Assembly: GCA_965222705.1 (NCBI GenBank) | Contig: CBDCUO010000042.1 | Span: forward strand, 24,245 to 88,244 | Reading direction: 5' to 3' | Length of the DNA stretch: 64,000 nt | DNA from: JAFMDF01 sp965222705 | GTDB lineage: Bacteria > Bacteroidota > Bacteroidia > Chitinophagales > Saprospiraceae | Shown: positions 1 to 7,716 of the stretch, in pieces | How the letters are laid out: each line of letters starts with the position of its first letter | Position numbering within the stretch: the first letter of the stretch is position 1 | Position numbers and translations under genes: made by a program | The notes under the pieces: model-generated | Told to the model about the DNA's origin: nothing | What the model saw: only the letters and a program-made list of their open reading frames with translations | Databases searched by the model: none

Positions 1-78
1 TTTCAATGAACCTTTGGCTATCAGATTGGATAAATATTTATAATCTGAGTCGCTTAATTTTAAATGTTGTTTTTGCAT
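1..78 (-). CDS. IS630-like transposase N-terminus, cut by window edge
   Basis: Reading leftward from an ATG at 78-76 gives 26 residues beginning MQKQHLKLSD and ending GSLK, with no stop before the window edge. They align with the start of the neighbouring transposase ORF A at 836-1270 (MKKQHVKLKK ... DSLK), so this is the first exon-like part of a second, related IS630-family transposase in the same orientation. About half of the residues differ, so it is a relative and not a recent copy. The family assignment rests on the neighbour, which is complete. The rest of this element lies outside the window. Confidence 0.6.
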   Translation of the reverse strand, partial: MQKQHLKLSDSDYKYLSNLIAKGSLK

Positions 79-122
79 CTTTTCCAATTTTTGGAAAATT
101 ATAAAAATTTAGAAAACTTTTA

Positions 123-147
123 TTACAAAGCACTAATTACTTTGTAA
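123..147. repeat. Left IS-IS junction palindrome
   Basis: Arms TTACAAAGCA (123-132) and TACTTTGTAA (138-147) are inverted copies with one mismatch around the spacer CTAAT. The left arm is the end of the element cut by the window edge and the right arm is the start of the complete IS630 element. Confidence 0.7.
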
Positions 148-155
148 TTTAAGTT

Positions 156-788
156 TCATAATATTTTAGGGTTGACGTTTTTATAATGTCGCTCCATTTT
201 TAATCTGGCATTATTTAGTGAAAACTGCCAGTTGATTTTAATTTTTTTATCACTACGTTCTTTGACAAGAGTTAATACTTTTTTTTCGAGCAATTCCTTG
301 GTAGGAATTCTTTGATTTAAACATTGCCTAGCTAAAGCTGAAAATTCAATTTCTATCATATTGAGCCAAGATGCAGATAGAGGCGTATAATAAAAATCAA
401 ATTTTTGAGTCAGCTCAAATGCTTTTTGTACACAAAAGTTTTCATAAAATGAACTGGCCTTATGTGTATTCAAATTATCTTGAACTGTTCTTAGTTTTAT
501 AGCATTGGGATATTGCTGTGCTACAAAATCCAAAAAGTCGGCATAATCTTTCTTTGTGCGACGATCATAAACTTTAGCTATTCTTTTGCCCGTCAAAGGT
601 TCAATAGCTGCAAGTAAAGAACAGGAACCGTTTTTCTTATAAGCATAATGCTCTTTAGTGATTTTTCCTGACCTCATTGCTATTGGTTGTTTTGTATTCT
701 CAATCAGGAAACAAGGGCGTTCATCAAAGCAAATAACTGGATATAGTGGATCATACTCTAGGCTGTAAAGCCATAAAATTTGTTCCAT
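156..788 (-). CDS. IS630-family transposase, DDE catalytic part (ORF B)
   Basis: This 210-aa reading frame is the catalytic half of an IS630-family transposase. The DDE triad can be seen as the Asp in ICFDE (about residue 22), the Asp in VQDNLNTH and the Glu in NMIEIEF. The C-terminus KMERHYKNVNP is also typical. The frame is open upstream of this ATG up to about position 863, encoding the KKNELKPHLK stretch that in relatives joins the helix-turn-helix half to the catalytic half. It is therefore probably made as a fusion with ORF A through a -1 frameshift at the A8 run (856-863), and not from its own start. Function: cut-and-paste transposition. Confidence 0.85.
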   Translation of the reverse strand: MEQILWLYSLEYDPLYPVICFDERPCFLIENTKQPIAMRSGKITKEHYAYKKNGSCSLLAAIEPLTGKRIAKVYDRRTKKDYADFLDFVAQQYPNAIKLRTVQDNLNTHKASSFYENFCVQKAFELTQKFDFYYTPLSASWLNMIEIEFSALARQCLNQRIPTKELLEKKVLTLVKERSDKKIKINWQFSLNNARLKMERHYKNVNPKIL

Positions 789-835
789 CTGAGCTAGAAA
801 ACCAGCTGTTATTTTGCCGATACACCAGTAGCACT

Positions 836-1270
836 TTAAGTGAGGCTTAAGTTCATTTTTTTTAAAATTAGACCTACTTGATTGTGGGAAATATGATCAC
901 AATACTCAAGTTCTACTAATTTATCGGCCAATAATCGAAGTGTCCATTTAGCATGCCCCTCTGGAGGTTCGCTACAAGCTAATGCAGTAACTTTAGCTTT
1001 CTGTAAAGCATCTATCTCTAATGGACGACCTGATCTTGGTTTATCTTCTAAAAAATTTAAACCTTCAGATTTATATTTTTTAGCCCAGGTAGATGCTGTT
1101 TGGTAGCTAATTCCTAAGAGATCTGATACTTCCTGATAGGTTTGACCATTATGCAAAGCTTTCAAGCCTGTTGCTCGTTTGTATTCTCTTGATTTCAAAG
1201 AATCTTTCGAAAGTATTTCTTCTATTTTTTTAAGATCTGCTTTCTTTAATTTGACATGTTGTTTTTTCAT
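836..1270 (-). CDS. IS630-family transposase, helix-turn-helix part (ORF A)
   Basis: This 144-aa protein is the DNA-binding half of the transposase. It has a helix-turn-helix around residues 40-70 (QTYQEVSDLLGISYQTASTW), the KPRSGRP linker motif typical of IS630 transposases, and a second winged-helix-like segment (WTLRLLADKLVE). It stops two residues after the frame changes at an A8 run. The -1 frame continues with KKNELKPHLK into ORF B. Alone it may bind the element's ends and act as a regulator, as in other two-ORF insertion sequences; that role is inferred. Confidence 0.85.
   Translation of the reverse strand: MKKQHVKLKKADLKKIEEILSKDSLKSREYKRATGLKALHNGQTYQEVSDLLGISYQTASTWAKKYKSEGLNFLEDKPRSGRPLEIDALQKAKVTALACSEPPEGHAKWTLRLLADKLVELEYCDHISHNQVGLILKKMNLSLT
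856..863 (-). other. Candidate -1 programmed frameshift site (A8)
   Basis: On the coding (minus) strand the sequence reads TTTT, eight A, then TGAAC. ORF A reads TTA AAA AAA ATG and ORF B reads AAA AAA AAT GAA, so ORF B is in the -1 frame and the heptamer A AAA AAA fits the X XXY YYZ rule for tandem slippage. This would join the two halves of the transposase. Confidence 0.6.
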
Positions 1271-1315
1271 CTTCCGATCTTTTTTCGAAAAATACGAAAC
1301 GTTAACTAATTTTTA

Positions 1316-1340
1316 TTACAAAGTACTAATTACTTTGTAA
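1316..1340. repeat. Right IS-IS junction palindrome
   Basis: Arms TTACAAAGTA (1316-1325) and TACTTTGTAA (1331-1340) form a perfect 10-bp inverted repeat around the spacer CTAAT, which is the same spacer as at the left junction. Confidence 0.75.
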
Positions 1341-1361
1341 ACTAAATTTCTTAATTTTTTG
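1331..1361 (-). mobile_element. Remnant end of a third IS630-like element
   Basis: The stretch from 1331 to about 1361 resembles the left end of the complete element (138-168): it starts TACTTTGTAA and continues with AA, TTTC, TTAAT and a T-run. No transposase sequence follows, so only the end of a further copy survives. Transcript direction is assumed to be the same as in the other copies. Confidence 0.5.
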
Positions 1362-1368
1362 AACATGT

Positions 1369-1440
1369 CTTTTTCTCCAACTCTTCGTTGCGTACTCGCC
1401 TTGATAGCTACGGCTATGATCAGCCGACCCGTTCTTCAAC
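1369..1440. repeat. Dispersed hairpin repeat, copy 1
   Basis: This stretch contains CCAACTCTTCGTT followed by an imperfect hairpin centred on ATAGCTACGGCTAT (1404-1417). A second location at 51331-51400 has the same left flank (CTACTCTTCGTT) and a closely related loop with a different stem. It lies in the 400-bp gap between the insertion sequences and pyrD; the rest of that gap shows no convincing gene. Confidence 0.45.
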
Positions 1441-1675
1441 ATTTCGTTGATGCATTGATGATTGATCGCATTTTGGGTTCTGGTTTTGGAGTTGGTCTTT
1501 CCCTATAAATGCCTAATTCTATGAATGCTCAAATTGAACTAGAATATAGTCGTTTGAGTATGAGTTTAGGAGTTTCACAGGATTTAGGTATCAACAGTTT
1601 TAACCTGAATACTAAGTTGTTTTTTAACCATTCTTCAGAAAAGAGCTATTTTTGCATTCAAATAAAAACCATTGA

Positions 1676-2704
1676 ATGTACAAATTCTTCAAGCCTTTTT
1701 TATTTCTCCTTGCACCGGAAAGCGCGCATCGTTTTACTATTGTACTAGCTAGAATCGGTTTTGGAATACCGCTACTGGGGACCTTTCTAAAAAACTATTA
1801 TACCATTACTCACAAAAGTCTTCGGAGGGATTTATTTGGGCTTCACTTTAAGAACCCGATTGGATTGGCGGCGGGCTTTGATAAAGATGGTAAATACATT
1901 CATTTAATGTCTAAATTGGGGTTTGGATTTGTTGAGATAGGAACGATTACACCTGAGCCACAAGTTGGCAATCCGCAGCCAAGGCTATTTCGGTTAAAAA
2001 AGGATCGAGCAATTATTAATCGGATGGGGTTTAATAATGAAGGAGTGGATGCGATAGTAAAAAGGTTGCAGAAGGGAAAACCTAAAGGCCTGATCATCGG
2101 AGGCAATATTGGAAAAAATAAAAGCACTCCGAATGAAAATGCCTCCAGCGATTATATTTATGCCTTTGAGCAGTTATTTCCCTACGTGGATTATTTTGTG
2201 GTCAATGTGAGTTCGCCCAATACGCCGGGTCTGCGGGAATTGCAGGAGAAAGAGCCTTTGACCCAACTCCTTTCTTTGTTACAAAATTTGAATCGTCAAA
2301 AAGAAAAACCCCTACCTGTTTTTTTAAAAATTGCCCCCGATTTGACCAGCGCTCAATTGGATGATATTATTGAAATAGTGGAGAAGACTAAAATGGCGGG
2401 CATCATCGCAACCAATACGACTATTGATCGAAGTGGATTGGAAGAAGAGGACGCATCCATTAAAGCCATTGGTATGGGAGGTTTGAGTGGACAGCCCTTA
2501 AAAGATCGCTCTACGGAAGTAATTCGATATTTATACCAACGATCTAAAGGCAAAATAAGCATCATTGGCGTGGGGGGCATTGCTTCTGCAGAAGATGTTA
2601 AGGAGAAATTGGATGCAGGTGCTTCTCTAGTGCAGATTTATACGGGGCTAATTTATGAAGGGCCAGCTTTGATTCGAAAAATTAATAAAGCATTGATTGA
2701 GTAA
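1676..2704 (+). CDS. pyrD: Dihydroorotate dehydrogenase (quinone), class 2
   Basis: The gene encodes a 342-aa membrane-associated flavoenzyme that oxidises dihydroorotate to orotate with quinone as acceptor, the fourth step of pyrimidine synthesis. The N-terminus MYKFFKPFLFLLAPESAHRF is the amphipathic membrane helix of class 2 enzymes. Visible motifs are GLAAGFDKDG (FMN site, near residue 62), NVSSPNTPGLRELQ near residue 177 with the catalytic serine of class 2, FLKIAPDL near 217 and the phosphate-binding GVGGIAS near 299. The length is normal. It converges on infB with only one base between the stop codons, so no separate terminator fits there. A dihydroorotase-like gene lies far away at 45182-46444. 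Confidence 0.96.
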   Translation: MYKFFKPFLFLLAPESAHRFTIVLARIGFGIPLLGTFLKNYYTITHKSLRRDLFGLHFKNPIGLAAGFDKDGKYIHLMSKLGFGFVEIGTITPEPQVGNPQPRLFRLKKDRAIINRMGFNNEGVDAIVKRLQKGKPKGLIIGGNIGKNKSTPNENASSDYIYAFEQLFPYVDYFVVNVSSPNTPGLRELQEKEPLTQLLSLLQNLNRQKEKPLPVFLKIAPDLTSAQLDDIIEIVEKTKMAGIIATNTTIDRSGLEEEDASIKAIGMGGLSGQPLKDRSTEVIRYLYQRSKGKISIIGVGGIASAEDVKEKLDAGASLVQIYTGLIYEGPALIRKINKALIE

Positions 2705-2705
2705 G

Positions 2706-5543
2706 CTATTTTCTGGAATCAAGCGTTTGTTTTACTTCAATAATTTCATAACATTCAATGATATCTCCTACTTTAATATCGTTGAAATTTTTGATCGTCA
2801 CACCGCATTCCAGTCCTGATTTCACCTCTTTTGCATCTTCCTTAAAGCGTTTTAAGGAACTAATTTCACCGTGGGTTCTTTCTTTGGTAGGGTATATTAC
2901 AATGCCGTTTCTAACCAAGCGGATATTAGTGTTTCTATGGATTTTTCCGTCTTGAACATAACATCCAGCAACAGTACCAATTTTACTGATTTTATAAATT
3001 TCTCTCACTTCTAATTCCCCAACTATTTTTTCTTCTTTTGTGGGCTCCAGTAACCCTTCGATTGCCGAGCGAATCTCCTCAATTGCTTCATAAATAATGG
3101 AATAGGTTTTGATTTGTACGCCTTCTCGTTCGGCTAACTTTCTTGCATTTAGAGAAGGTCTTACCTGAAAACCAATGATAATAGCATCCGAAGCGGAGGC
3201 CAAAAGCACATCCGATTCAATAATTTGCCCTACTGCTTTATGGATTACATTGACCTGTACAGACTCAATGGATTGTTTGATCAAAGAATCAGATAAGGCT
3301 TCAATGGAGCCGTCAACATCTCCTTTGACGATCAGGTTTAGTTCTTTGAAATTGCCCAATGCTAGTCGCCGGCCTATTTCATCCAGGCTGATGCGCTTGC
3401 TGGCTCGATTGGTCTGCTCCCTTGATATTTGCGCTCTTTTGGCAGCAATTTGGCGAGCCTCTTGTTCATTGGCAGAAACTTTAAATTTTTCTCCTGCTTG
3501 AGGGGCTCCACTTAGTCCCAAAACTAATACAGGAGTAGAAGGCCCCGCTTGTTTGATGCGCTTCCCTCTTTCATTAAACATGGCTTTTACCTTGCCAGAA
3601 TGTTCTCCTGCAACAACGGGGTCGCCAATTTTAAGCGTTCCATTCTGGACCAATGCTTTAGCCACATAGCCCCGCCCCTTGTCCAAAGATGCTTCTAGGA
3701 TAGCTCCAATTGCGGGGCGGTCAGGGTTAGCTTTTAATTCTAAAATTTCCGCTTCCAGAATTATTTTTTCTAATAATAAATCAACGTTTAGACCTGTTTT
3801 GGCAGAAATATCCTGTGATTGAATGGTGCCTCCCCATTCTTCAATCAATAGATTCATGCCGGATAATTGCTGCTTAATTTTGTCAGGAGAAGCTCCCTCT
3901 TTATCAATTTTATTGATGGCAAAAATAATTGGGACGCCAGCCGCTTGTGCGTGGCTAATTGCCTCTTTTGTCTGGGGCATAATACTATCATCCGCAGCGA
4001 TGATGATGACGGCAATATCGGTGACTTTTGCTCCTCTGGCACGCATAGCTGTAAAGGCTTCGTGACCCGGGGTATCCAGGAAAGTGACTTTTTTCTTTTC
4101 TTCGCCGGCCAATACTTCATATGCTCCGATGTGCTGCGTAATTCCGCCCGCTTCTCCACCTGCTACATTAGCTTTTCGAATATAATCTAACAAGGAGGTT
4201 TTGCCGTGGTCCACATGACCCATTACCGTGACGATTGGGGCACGAGGCTTTAAGTCTTCTGGCAAGTCTTCGGTTTCTTCTTCCTCTATTACTTGTTCTT
4301 CTGCAGAAATAAACTCCACTTCATGTTCAAACTCTTCAGCAACCAGTTCGATAATTTCGGCATCTAATCGTTGGTTAATGGAAACAATTACGCCCAAATT
4401 CAAACAGGTGGTGATTACATCTGTCACCGGAACATTCATCAAACCAGCTAATTCAGAGACGGAAATAAATTCTGTCAATTGTAATTTGTCACTCTGATTT
4501 TCTAGGGCTTTGAGTTCTTGTTTCTCCCTAATTGTTTCTCTTTTTTCTCTACGTATCTTTTGGCGTCTTCTACCTCCACCACTACCTTGCAGGCGGGCCA
4601 TAGTAGATTTTATTTTTTCTTCTATTTCCTTTTGAGATACTTCTTTAACTTCGTCATTTCTTCTATTGCCTCGATTACCTCTGTTGCCCCGATTACTTGC
4701 AGAAGAGCCTCTTGTTTGACTTCTTCTGCCTGTATTATTTCCTGATGATGACTCTACTTTTTTGCGCTTTCTTCGGCGTTTTTTAGGAGTAACAACATCA
4801 GATGACGCTACTGGTTTAGTACTTTTATCAGAAGGACTGTTTTTTTCTGATTGTTTGTCTGCTTTCTTTTTCTTGGGTTTGTCAAATCGCCCAATATCAA
4901 TTTTTCCAAGAATTTTGGTGCCTTTCAGTTTAGGTGCCTCTGCTCTGATGAGTTCTTCTTGTACCAAGATTTCCTTTTCGACTTTTTTTGCGGGTGCTAT
5001 TTCACTTTTCTGTTCTTCGTCCAAGGGAGCTATTTCCGGCTTTATTTCATCCGTTTTATTTTCCTCCTTTTTAGGAGGTTTTTTTGCGGGAGGTATTTCT
5101 TTTTCTTTCTTTTTTTTGGGTTTTGCTTCTAAATCAATCTTACCCAGCACTTTTAGTTTTGGCTTTTCAATTCTTTCCTCTTCCTTTGGTTCTTGTTTTT
5201 TTTCTTCCTTAGCAGGAGGAGTGATAGGGGTTTCTTTTACTATTTCTACCGGTGGCGGTGGTGCTGTGATTCGCTCTCTAAACGGGGAAGGTGGGGGAGG
5301 AATTGGTGGCGGGGGAAGTACTTCTTTTTTAGCGATAGGACGAGTACCAATAACTAACTGGTCTGCTTTTTCTTTAATAGCAAGAGATTCCTGAAACTCT
5401 TCATGAAGTTTCATTTCCATTTCTTCTGTAATTTTGGCAGTAGGCTTATCTTCTATCTCAAAGCCATTACGGCTTAAATAGTCTACAATTGTAGAAGTTC
5501 CTACATTCAGTTCTTTCGCTATTTTTATCAGACGTTTTGCCAT
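2706..5543 (-). CDS. infB: Translation initiation factor IF-2
   Basis: This 945-aa GTPase recruits initiator fMet-tRNA to the 30S subunit and promotes subunit joining. An N-terminal IF2_N domain covers about residues 1-50 and is followed by a long charged, proline- and lysine-rich linker (about 70-340, with PPPPIPPPP runs and RGNRGNRGNRR). A second IF2_N domain precedes the G domain. G-domain motifs are GHVDHGKT (about 442), DTPGHEAF (about 489), NKID (about 542) and SAKTG (about 578), followed by the C-terminal domains. It is the last gene of a rimP-nusA-infB operon, the common bacterial order. The long reading frames on the opposite strand here are shadows of the biased linker. Confidence 0.97.
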   Translation of the reverse strand: MAKRLIKIAKELNVGTSTIVDYLSRNGFEIEDKPTAKITEEMEMKLHEEFQESLAIKEKADQLVIGTRPIAKKEVLPPPPIPPPPSPFRERITAPPPPVEIVKETPITPPAKEEKKQEPKEEERIEKPKLKVLGKIDLEAKPKKKKEKEIPPAKKPPKKEENKTDEIKPEIAPLDEEQKSEIAPAKKVEKEILVQEELIRAEAPKLKGTKILGKIDIGRFDKPKKKKADKQSEKNSPSDKSTKPVASSDVVTPKKRRRKRKKVESSSGNNTGRRSQTRGSSASNRGNRGNRGNRRNDEVKEVSQKEIEEKIKSTMARLQGSGGGRRRQKIRREKRETIREKQELKALENQSDKLQLTEFISVSELAGLMNVPVTDVITTCLNLGVIVSINQRLDAEIIELVAEEFEHEVEFISAEEQVIEEEETEDLPEDLKPRAPIVTVMGHVDHGKTSLLDYIRKANVAGGEAGGITQHIGAYEVLAGEEKKKVTFLDTPGHEAFTAMRARGAKVTDIAVIIIAADDSIMPQTKEAISHAQAAGVPIIFAINKIDKEGASPDKIKQQLSGMNLLIEEWGGTIQSQDISAKTGLNVDLLLEKIILEAEILELKANPDRPAIGAILEASLDKGRGYVAKALVQNGTLKIGDPVVAGEHSGKVKAMFNERGKRIKQAGPSTPVLVLGLSGAPQAGEKFKVSANEQEARQIAAKRAQISREQTNRASKRISLDEIGRRLALGNFKELNLIVKGDVDGSIEALSDSLIKQSIESVQVNVIHKAVGQIIESDVLLASASDAIIIGFQVRPSLNARKLAEREGVQIKTYSIIYEAIEEIRSAIEGLLEPTKEEKIVGELEVREIYKISKIGTVAGCYVQDGKIHRNTNIRLVRNGIVIYPTKERTHGEISSLKRFKEDAKEVKSGLECGVTIKNFNDIKVGDIIECYEIIEVKQTLDSRK

Positions 5544-5683
5544 TAAAATCTTTTTCTGCTAAGCAGACTTTTAAAATGGATACAAAGTTAAAGAATTCTT
5601 ATCGCTCCCTTGCCATCTATCCCAAAAAACCACTAAATCACTAGTATTTTTTAGGCGATTTATGTTAAAACTTAGTAGAGTAT

Positions 5684-5717
5684 CCGTCTTTTTTGAGTAA
5701 AAATCAAAAAAAGACGG
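5684..5717 (-). other. Hairpin between nusA and infB
   Basis: CCGTCTTTTTTGA (5684-5696) pairs with a copy at 5704-5717 that has one extra base, leaving a loop of about 7 nt. The 210-bp gap between nusA and infB is unusually wide for this operon. The hairpin could act as a partial terminator or processing site; no clear T-tract follows it on the coding strand. Confidence 0.4.
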
Positions 5718-5753
5718 GTTTCCCATATCTATGTGGGTTATTGATGAACAAGT

Positions 5754-6992
5754 TTATTCTTCAAATTCAGCTTCTAATACTTTTAGTACGGAATTGATTG
5801 TTTCTTCCTCCAGGTCTGTTCGGCGTACTAGTTCTTGTATATTCAAATTCAAAACACTTCGGGCAGTGTCACAACCAATTGCCTTTAGTTCTTCAATGAT
5901 CCAATCTTCGATTTCATCAGAGAATTCATCTAAATCAACATCATCCACTTCAACGGTATCATTTTCTCTATAGACATCAATTTCGTATTCTGTTAATCTA
6001 CTGGCTAATTTAATATTTGTGCCACCTTTTCCGATTGCCAGAGATACTTGGTCGGGTTTTAAATATACGGCAGCCCTTCTTTCTTCTGTATCCAAATCAA
6101 TCGTGCTAACTTTAGCCGGCGTTAATGCTCGTTGAATTAATAAAGATTCATTATTGGTATAATTAATAATATCGATATTTTCATTTTTTAGTTCCCGAAC
6201 AATACCATGTATTCTTGATCCCTTCATTCCAACACAAGCTCCGACAGGGTCAATTCGGTCATCGTAAGACTCTACGGCTACTTTGGCTCTTTCTCCGGGT
6301 ATTCTGACGATTCGCTTAATGGTAATCAGACCGTCTTCGATTTCAGGGACTTCTTGTTCTAATAGCTTGGACAAAAATTCATTATCTGTTCTGGAAAGAA
6401 TAACAATAGGGTTATTATTTTTCATTTCTACTTGCTTGATGACCCCCCTGACCATATCGCCCTTGCGGAAAAAATCGCCCTGTATCATCTCTCTTCGGGG
6501 CAGGATTAATTCATTGCCTGTCACATCATCAATTACAAGGATTTCTCTTTTAAGAATCTGGTGTACTTCACATAAAGTAATTTCGCCGACCCGTTCTACG
6601 TATTGTTTATAAATTTCATCTTTTTCCAATTCCATAATTCTGGAAATTAGCGTTTGGCGAGCTGCCATAATCGCTCTTCTGCCGAAATCTTCCAGATGTA
6701 ATTGTTCATAGCACTCTTCTCCGATCTCATAATCTTCATCAATACTCAGTGCTTCTGAAATAGAAATTTGGCTCCTATCATCCGTCACTTCTCCGTCGGG
6801 TACGATCTCTCTTACTCGCCATAACTCTAGGTCGCCTTTTGTCGTATTTACAATGACATCAAAATTTTCATCGGAGCCATATTTCTTTTTGATCAACGTT
6901 CTGAATACATCCTCTAATACTCTAACCATAGTCGGGCGGTCTATGTTCTTCCCAGCCTTAAACTCCGAGAAAGTATCTACAAGATTCATCAT
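5754..6992 (-). CDS. nusA: Transcription termination/antitermination factor NusA
   Basis: The 412-aa protein binds RNA polymerase and modulates pausing, termination and antitermination. It has the N-terminal polymerase-binding domain (about 1-125), an S1 domain (GEITLCEVHQ to VILSRTD, about 131-200) and two KH domains, with the motifs DPVGACVGMKGSRI and SLAIGKGGTNIKLA. The C-terminus is acidic with a short helix-hairpin region (LNIQELVRRTDLEEETINSV) and lacks extra C-terminal repeats, as is usual outside the Proteobacteria. It lies 32 bp downstream of rimP. The start at MMNLVDTF could be either methionine. Confidence 0.96.
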   Translation of the reverse strand: MMNLVDTFSEFKAGKNIDRPTMVRVLEDVFRTLIKKKYGSDENFDVIVNTTKGDLELWRVREIVPDGEVTDDRSQISISEALSIDEDYEIGEECYEQLHLEDFGRRAIMAARQTLISRIMELEKDEIYKQYVERVGEITLCEVHQILKREILVIDDVTGNELILPRREMIQGDFFRKGDMVRGVIKQVEMKNNNPIVILSRTDNEFLSKLLEQEVPEIEDGLITIKRIVRIPGERAKVAVESYDDRIDPVGACVGMKGSRIHGIVRELKNENIDIINYTNNESLLIQRALTPAKVSTIDLDTEERRAAVYLKPDQVSLAIGKGGTNIKLASRLTEYEIDVYRENDTVEVDDVDLDEFSDEIEDWIIEELKAIGCDTARSVLNLNIQELVRRTDLEEETINSVLKVLEAEFEE

Positions 6993-7024
6993 AGCTTTTA
7001 AATTTTAGTTTGCTTGTAGGGTAA

Positions 7025-7498
7025 TTAGAAAGCAGCTTTTACGACTGCTTTTTTTATAGATTCATGGGGAATTTCCGTTGTTACTATTGTCCTTTTTTTC
7101 CTTTTTCCTTCTTTTAAAATTATTTTCTCTTCTAGCAGGAGCATCGTGCCAGAAACTGCTTTTAGCACGCCCGTCTTTTTTTCTCCGTCTAGCAATTCAA
7201 TGGCTATTTTTCTTCCAATATTTTTTTTATACTGTCGAAGCATTGAGAGGGGTCTGCCAATGCCTGGAGAAGAAACTTCCAGTACATATTTTTCGCCGAA
7301 GCATTCCAATTCGTCAAAATAGCTTTCCAGATAGCGGCTGATTGTATGGCATTTATTAAGCGTTAGGCCGGAGTCACTATCAATAAAAACGACTATTTTA
7401 TTATTCTGGTGTATTTTAATTTCTACTAAAAAGCAATCGGCAAAAGATTTTTCCTGAAATTTTTTATCTAGCAGATTTTCTATGTCTTGTTCGGTCAC
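7025..7498 (-). CDS. rimP: Ribosome maturation factor RimP
   Basis: This 157-aa protein assists maturation of the 30S subunit. The N-terminal domain contains FIDSDSGLTLNKCHTISRYL and EVSSPGIGRPL, which is the family signature, followed by the SH3-like C-terminal domain. It is the first gene of the rimP-nusA-infB operon. The start codon is GTG (7498-7496). An inverted repeat terminator separates it from the upstream PspC gene, so transcription of this operon should start in the gap at 7499-7600. Confidence 0.93.
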   Translation of the reverse strand: MTEQDIENLLDKKFQEKSFADCFLVEIKIHQNNKIVVFIDSDSGLTLNKCHTISRYLESYFDELECFGEKYVLEVSSPGIGRPLSMLRQYKKNIGRKIAIELLDGEKKTGVLKAVSGTMLLLEEKIILKEGKRKKRTIVTTEIPHESIKKAVVKAAF

Positions 7499-7600
7499 TC
7501 CTCAAATATTTGTTTAAAAATAATGAAAACAGCAAACAAATATCCTTGCTTTTTCTCCAATTAAGGGAATTAGCGCATAATCCCTTCAACTAAAAAGAAA

Positions 7601-7624
7601 AGAGGGAGCGAACACGCTCCCTCT
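7601..7624. terminator. Rho-independent terminator, probably bidirectional
   Basis: AGAGGGAGCG (7601-7610) and CGCTCCCTCT (7615-7624) form a perfect 10-bp stem with loop AACA. On the minus strand it is followed by a T-rich tract (TTTCTTTTT), as expected for the end of the PspC gene transcript. The plus strand also has a T-rich tail. Confidence 0.85.
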
Positions 7625-7716
7625 TTCTTCTTTAATCTTGGTAATTTACCGCAAAGGTAAGATTTTTTCGCAAATGGTACAAGTTTGTTGAGAGGAACTT
7701 ATATTTTCAAATGGAT

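Larger units (their letters stand above)
138..1325 (-). mobile_element. IS630-family insertion sequence, two-ORF type
   Basis: The element holds ORF A (836-1270) and ORF B (156-788) on the minus strand. Its ends are short inverted repeats, TACTTTGTAAT at 138-148 and ATTACAAAGTA at 1315-1325, each beginning with TA, the dinucleotide that IS630/Tc1-type elements target and duplicate. The resulting length of 1188 bp is normal for the family. It is flanked on both sides by the same 5-bp spacer CTAAT and then by the end of another, related element, so it sits inside a head-to-tail array. The exact boundaries are inferred from the repeats. Confidence 0.75.

Noticed and set aside
1509..1748. 79-aa frame overlapping the pyrD start
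   Set aside because: It has no recognisable domain and overlaps the conserved pyrD N-terminus in another frame.
4762..5394. 210-aa frame opposite infB
   Set aside because: It is the antisense shadow of the lysine- and proline-rich IF-2 linker, giving a Ser/Phe-rich low-complexity product.
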